DNA from: Lysobacter_K sp038248955
Lineage (GTDB): Bacteria > Pseudomonadota > Gammaproteobacteria > Xanthomonadales > Xanthomonadaceae
Reading direction: 5' to 3'
NCBI GenBank assembly: GCA_038248955.1
Contig: JBBRWW010000001.1
Location: forward strand, 1-64,000
DNA length: 64,000 nt
Position 1 is the first letter of the stretch; every line of letters begins with the position of its first letter. Below, piece by piece: positions 63,026 to 64,000 of this stretch. Below the pieces are notes generated by a model. That model did not search any database. It was not told the DNA's origin and worked only from the letters and a program-made list of their open reading frames with translations. A program made the position numbers and the translations under genes.

Positions 63026-63358
63026 GCAAGGGGGTCCTGGCGCGGCCGCGGATTGGCCGGTGCAGCGTGGTCGACTGTAGGCATCGCCTCGTGCAGGCGG
63101 TGTTGCCGGTGCCGTGGCGGATGCGTGGTGCACATGATGGCTGGGCAAAGGCCCACGATCGAAACCGTCGGCGGACCTTGCATCGGCGTGGCAGGCCAGC
63201 GCCCCATTTGCGGGTATCCGCCAGCCTCGCGCCAACGGACGACCCTATCGGTGGGAGTGGGCACATGTCCGGGAACCCCTGTCTGCTGTCCTTGCGACCC
63301 GTCCACCGTTCCGGCGAGTCGTCCGCCGATCTGGCGCGCCACGTCGCCGCCAGAAGCG
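63026..63358. other. 333-base gap with no recognised feature
   Basis: Both flanking genes read leftwards. The frames here translate to arginine/proline-rich strings without a start signal. No hairpin, tandem repeat or boxed site stands out. It presumably contains the promoter of the YbhP-like gene. Confidence 0.4.
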
Positions 63359-63967
63359 CTACCTCAGGGTACGCGTCGCCTCATCCACCAGCCCGAGTGC
63401 CGCCAGCCACTGCCACGACGACTGCGCGTCGTGATCGAAGTACGCCTGCGCCGATCCGAGCCGGAACGTGTAACCCCATTGATCCATGTCAGCCAGCACG
63501 CGTTGCCTGCCAACGCCGGGCAACGCGTCGCCGAGCAGCGCCTGTAGCACGCACACCGCATCTTCCTCCTCGACCGAGTCGGTGGCGTCGGTGTGCACCC
63601 GCTCGCGACGTTCGGGCGGCAGCACGATCAGGTGCGCCGCCTCGTGCAGCAGCGAGTGCACCGGCGTGTCGCCGCGGGCATGGACGCAGCTGCCGATCAG
63701 CCCGGCTTCGGCGTCGCCCCAGTAGCTGCCGGGAATCGGCTCGCCATCGGCGACCCGCCGCAACTCCAGTCCATAGCGGCGGAGCAGGGCGACGATGTCG
63801 GGGAAGGCAATATCGGCCAGGGTCAGCACGTAGTCGAATGGGTCGATCGTGGCCGGGCCGGTTGAAACGGCCGGACCAGCAAGACGCACCGCAGGGTGCC
63901 CGATGGGCGAGAGCCCACAGCGAGACGCCGAGGGCAACGCGTCCAAGGGCCGCTCCTGCGGTTGCAT
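63359..63967 (-). CDS. Hypothetical protein with HEAAH motif
   Basis: A 202-residue protein. After a 40-residue low-complexity N-terminus comes a domain with LLHEAAHLIVLP: HEAAH (H108-H112) is an HExxH zinc-binding pattern flanked by hydrophobic residues as in metallopeptidases. SCVHARGDTPVHSL lies just before it, and an acidic DATDSVEEEDAVC stretch after it might supply a third ligand. The C-terminus is tryptophan- and leucine-rich. There is no signal peptide. It is a conserved-looking hypothetical, possibly a metal-dependent hydrolase; activity is inference. Confidence 0.65.
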   Translation of the reverse strand: MQPQERPLDALPSASRCGLSPIGHPAVRLAGPAVSTGPATIDPFDYVLTLADIAFPDIVALLRRYGLELRRVADGEPIPGSYWGDAEAGLIGSCVHARGDTPVHSLLHEAAHLIVLPPERRERVHTDATDSVEEEDAVCVLQALLGDALPGVGRQRVLADMDQWGYTFRLGSAQAYFDHDAQSSWQWLAALGLVDEATRTLR

Positions 63968-64000
63968 TGGCGATCAGGCCTGCGCCGCTGAATCCGGCAG

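Overview
The window looks like a chromosomal segment from a high-GC gammaproteobacterium of the Xanthomonadaceae/Lysobacteraceae (Lysobacter, Luteimonas or a close relative). The basis is the strong G/C preference at third codon positions and the gene order: pyrG-kdsA-eno-ftsB-ispD-ispF-truD, surE-pcm-yqaA-nlpD with no rpoS behind it, rlmE-ftsH-folP, and miaA/hfq-hflX-hflK-hflC-DUF2065-purA. The genus is inferred, not shown. No rRNA, tRNA, insertion sequence, prophage or CRISPR array is visible.

Layout. 1-11,200: mixed metabolic and envelope genes. These are the start of a polyhydroxyalkanoate depolymerase with a possible PhaR site, a methyltransferase, a HemJ/CopD-like membrane protein, a NUDIX hydrolase, a truncated flavin reductase overlapping a hotdog thioesterase, two NlpC/P60 peptidases, slyD, a secreted M4 metalloprotease, a DadA-like oxidase, gor and hutG. 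11,200-14,400: parE with a translationally coupled methyltransferase, and a small secreted protein. 14,600-32,800: a dense core block for CTP and Kdo synthesis, glycolysis, division (ftsB, nlpD), isoprenoids (ispD, ispF), RNA modification (truD, rlmE, miaA), ribosome assembly (yhbY), protein repair (pcm), FtsH, folate and proline uptake. 32,900-38,400: hfq, hflX, hflK, hflC, DUF2065 and purA; HflKC is the membrane partner of FtsH, encoded about 6 kb upstream. 38,600-41,300: a UvrA paralogue lacking the UvrB-binding region.

41,300-49,000 is an accessory, stress-flavoured region. It holds a hemerythrin-like protein, a frameshifted receiver-domain remnant, a glycine-zipper protein, a cardiolipin synthase, a DUF1003 protein, a rhodanese, an ECF-type sigma factor with a predicted membrane-spanning tail, and a YegD-type Hsp70. 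49,100-52,450 is gcvP under a tandem glycine riboswitch. 52,500-64,000 holds a second PLD-type synthase, a glyoxalase-fold protein, a Bcr/CflA transporter, a Rieske oxygenase coupled to an amino-acid permease, an ACE-like M2 dipeptidase lipoprotein, YbhN- and YbhP-like genes and a protein with an HEAAH motif.

Most genes sit in tight same-strand runs with ATGA or GTGA overlaps, so translational coupling is the dominant visible regulation. Clear additions are intrinsic terminators, the glycine riboswitch and a small cluster of DnaA-box-like sites upstream of putP. The best novelty candidates are the sigma factor with a membrane tail, the two short frames that exactly bridge neighbouring genes (one possibly a deleted clsB), the DnaA-box cluster and the short UvrA.
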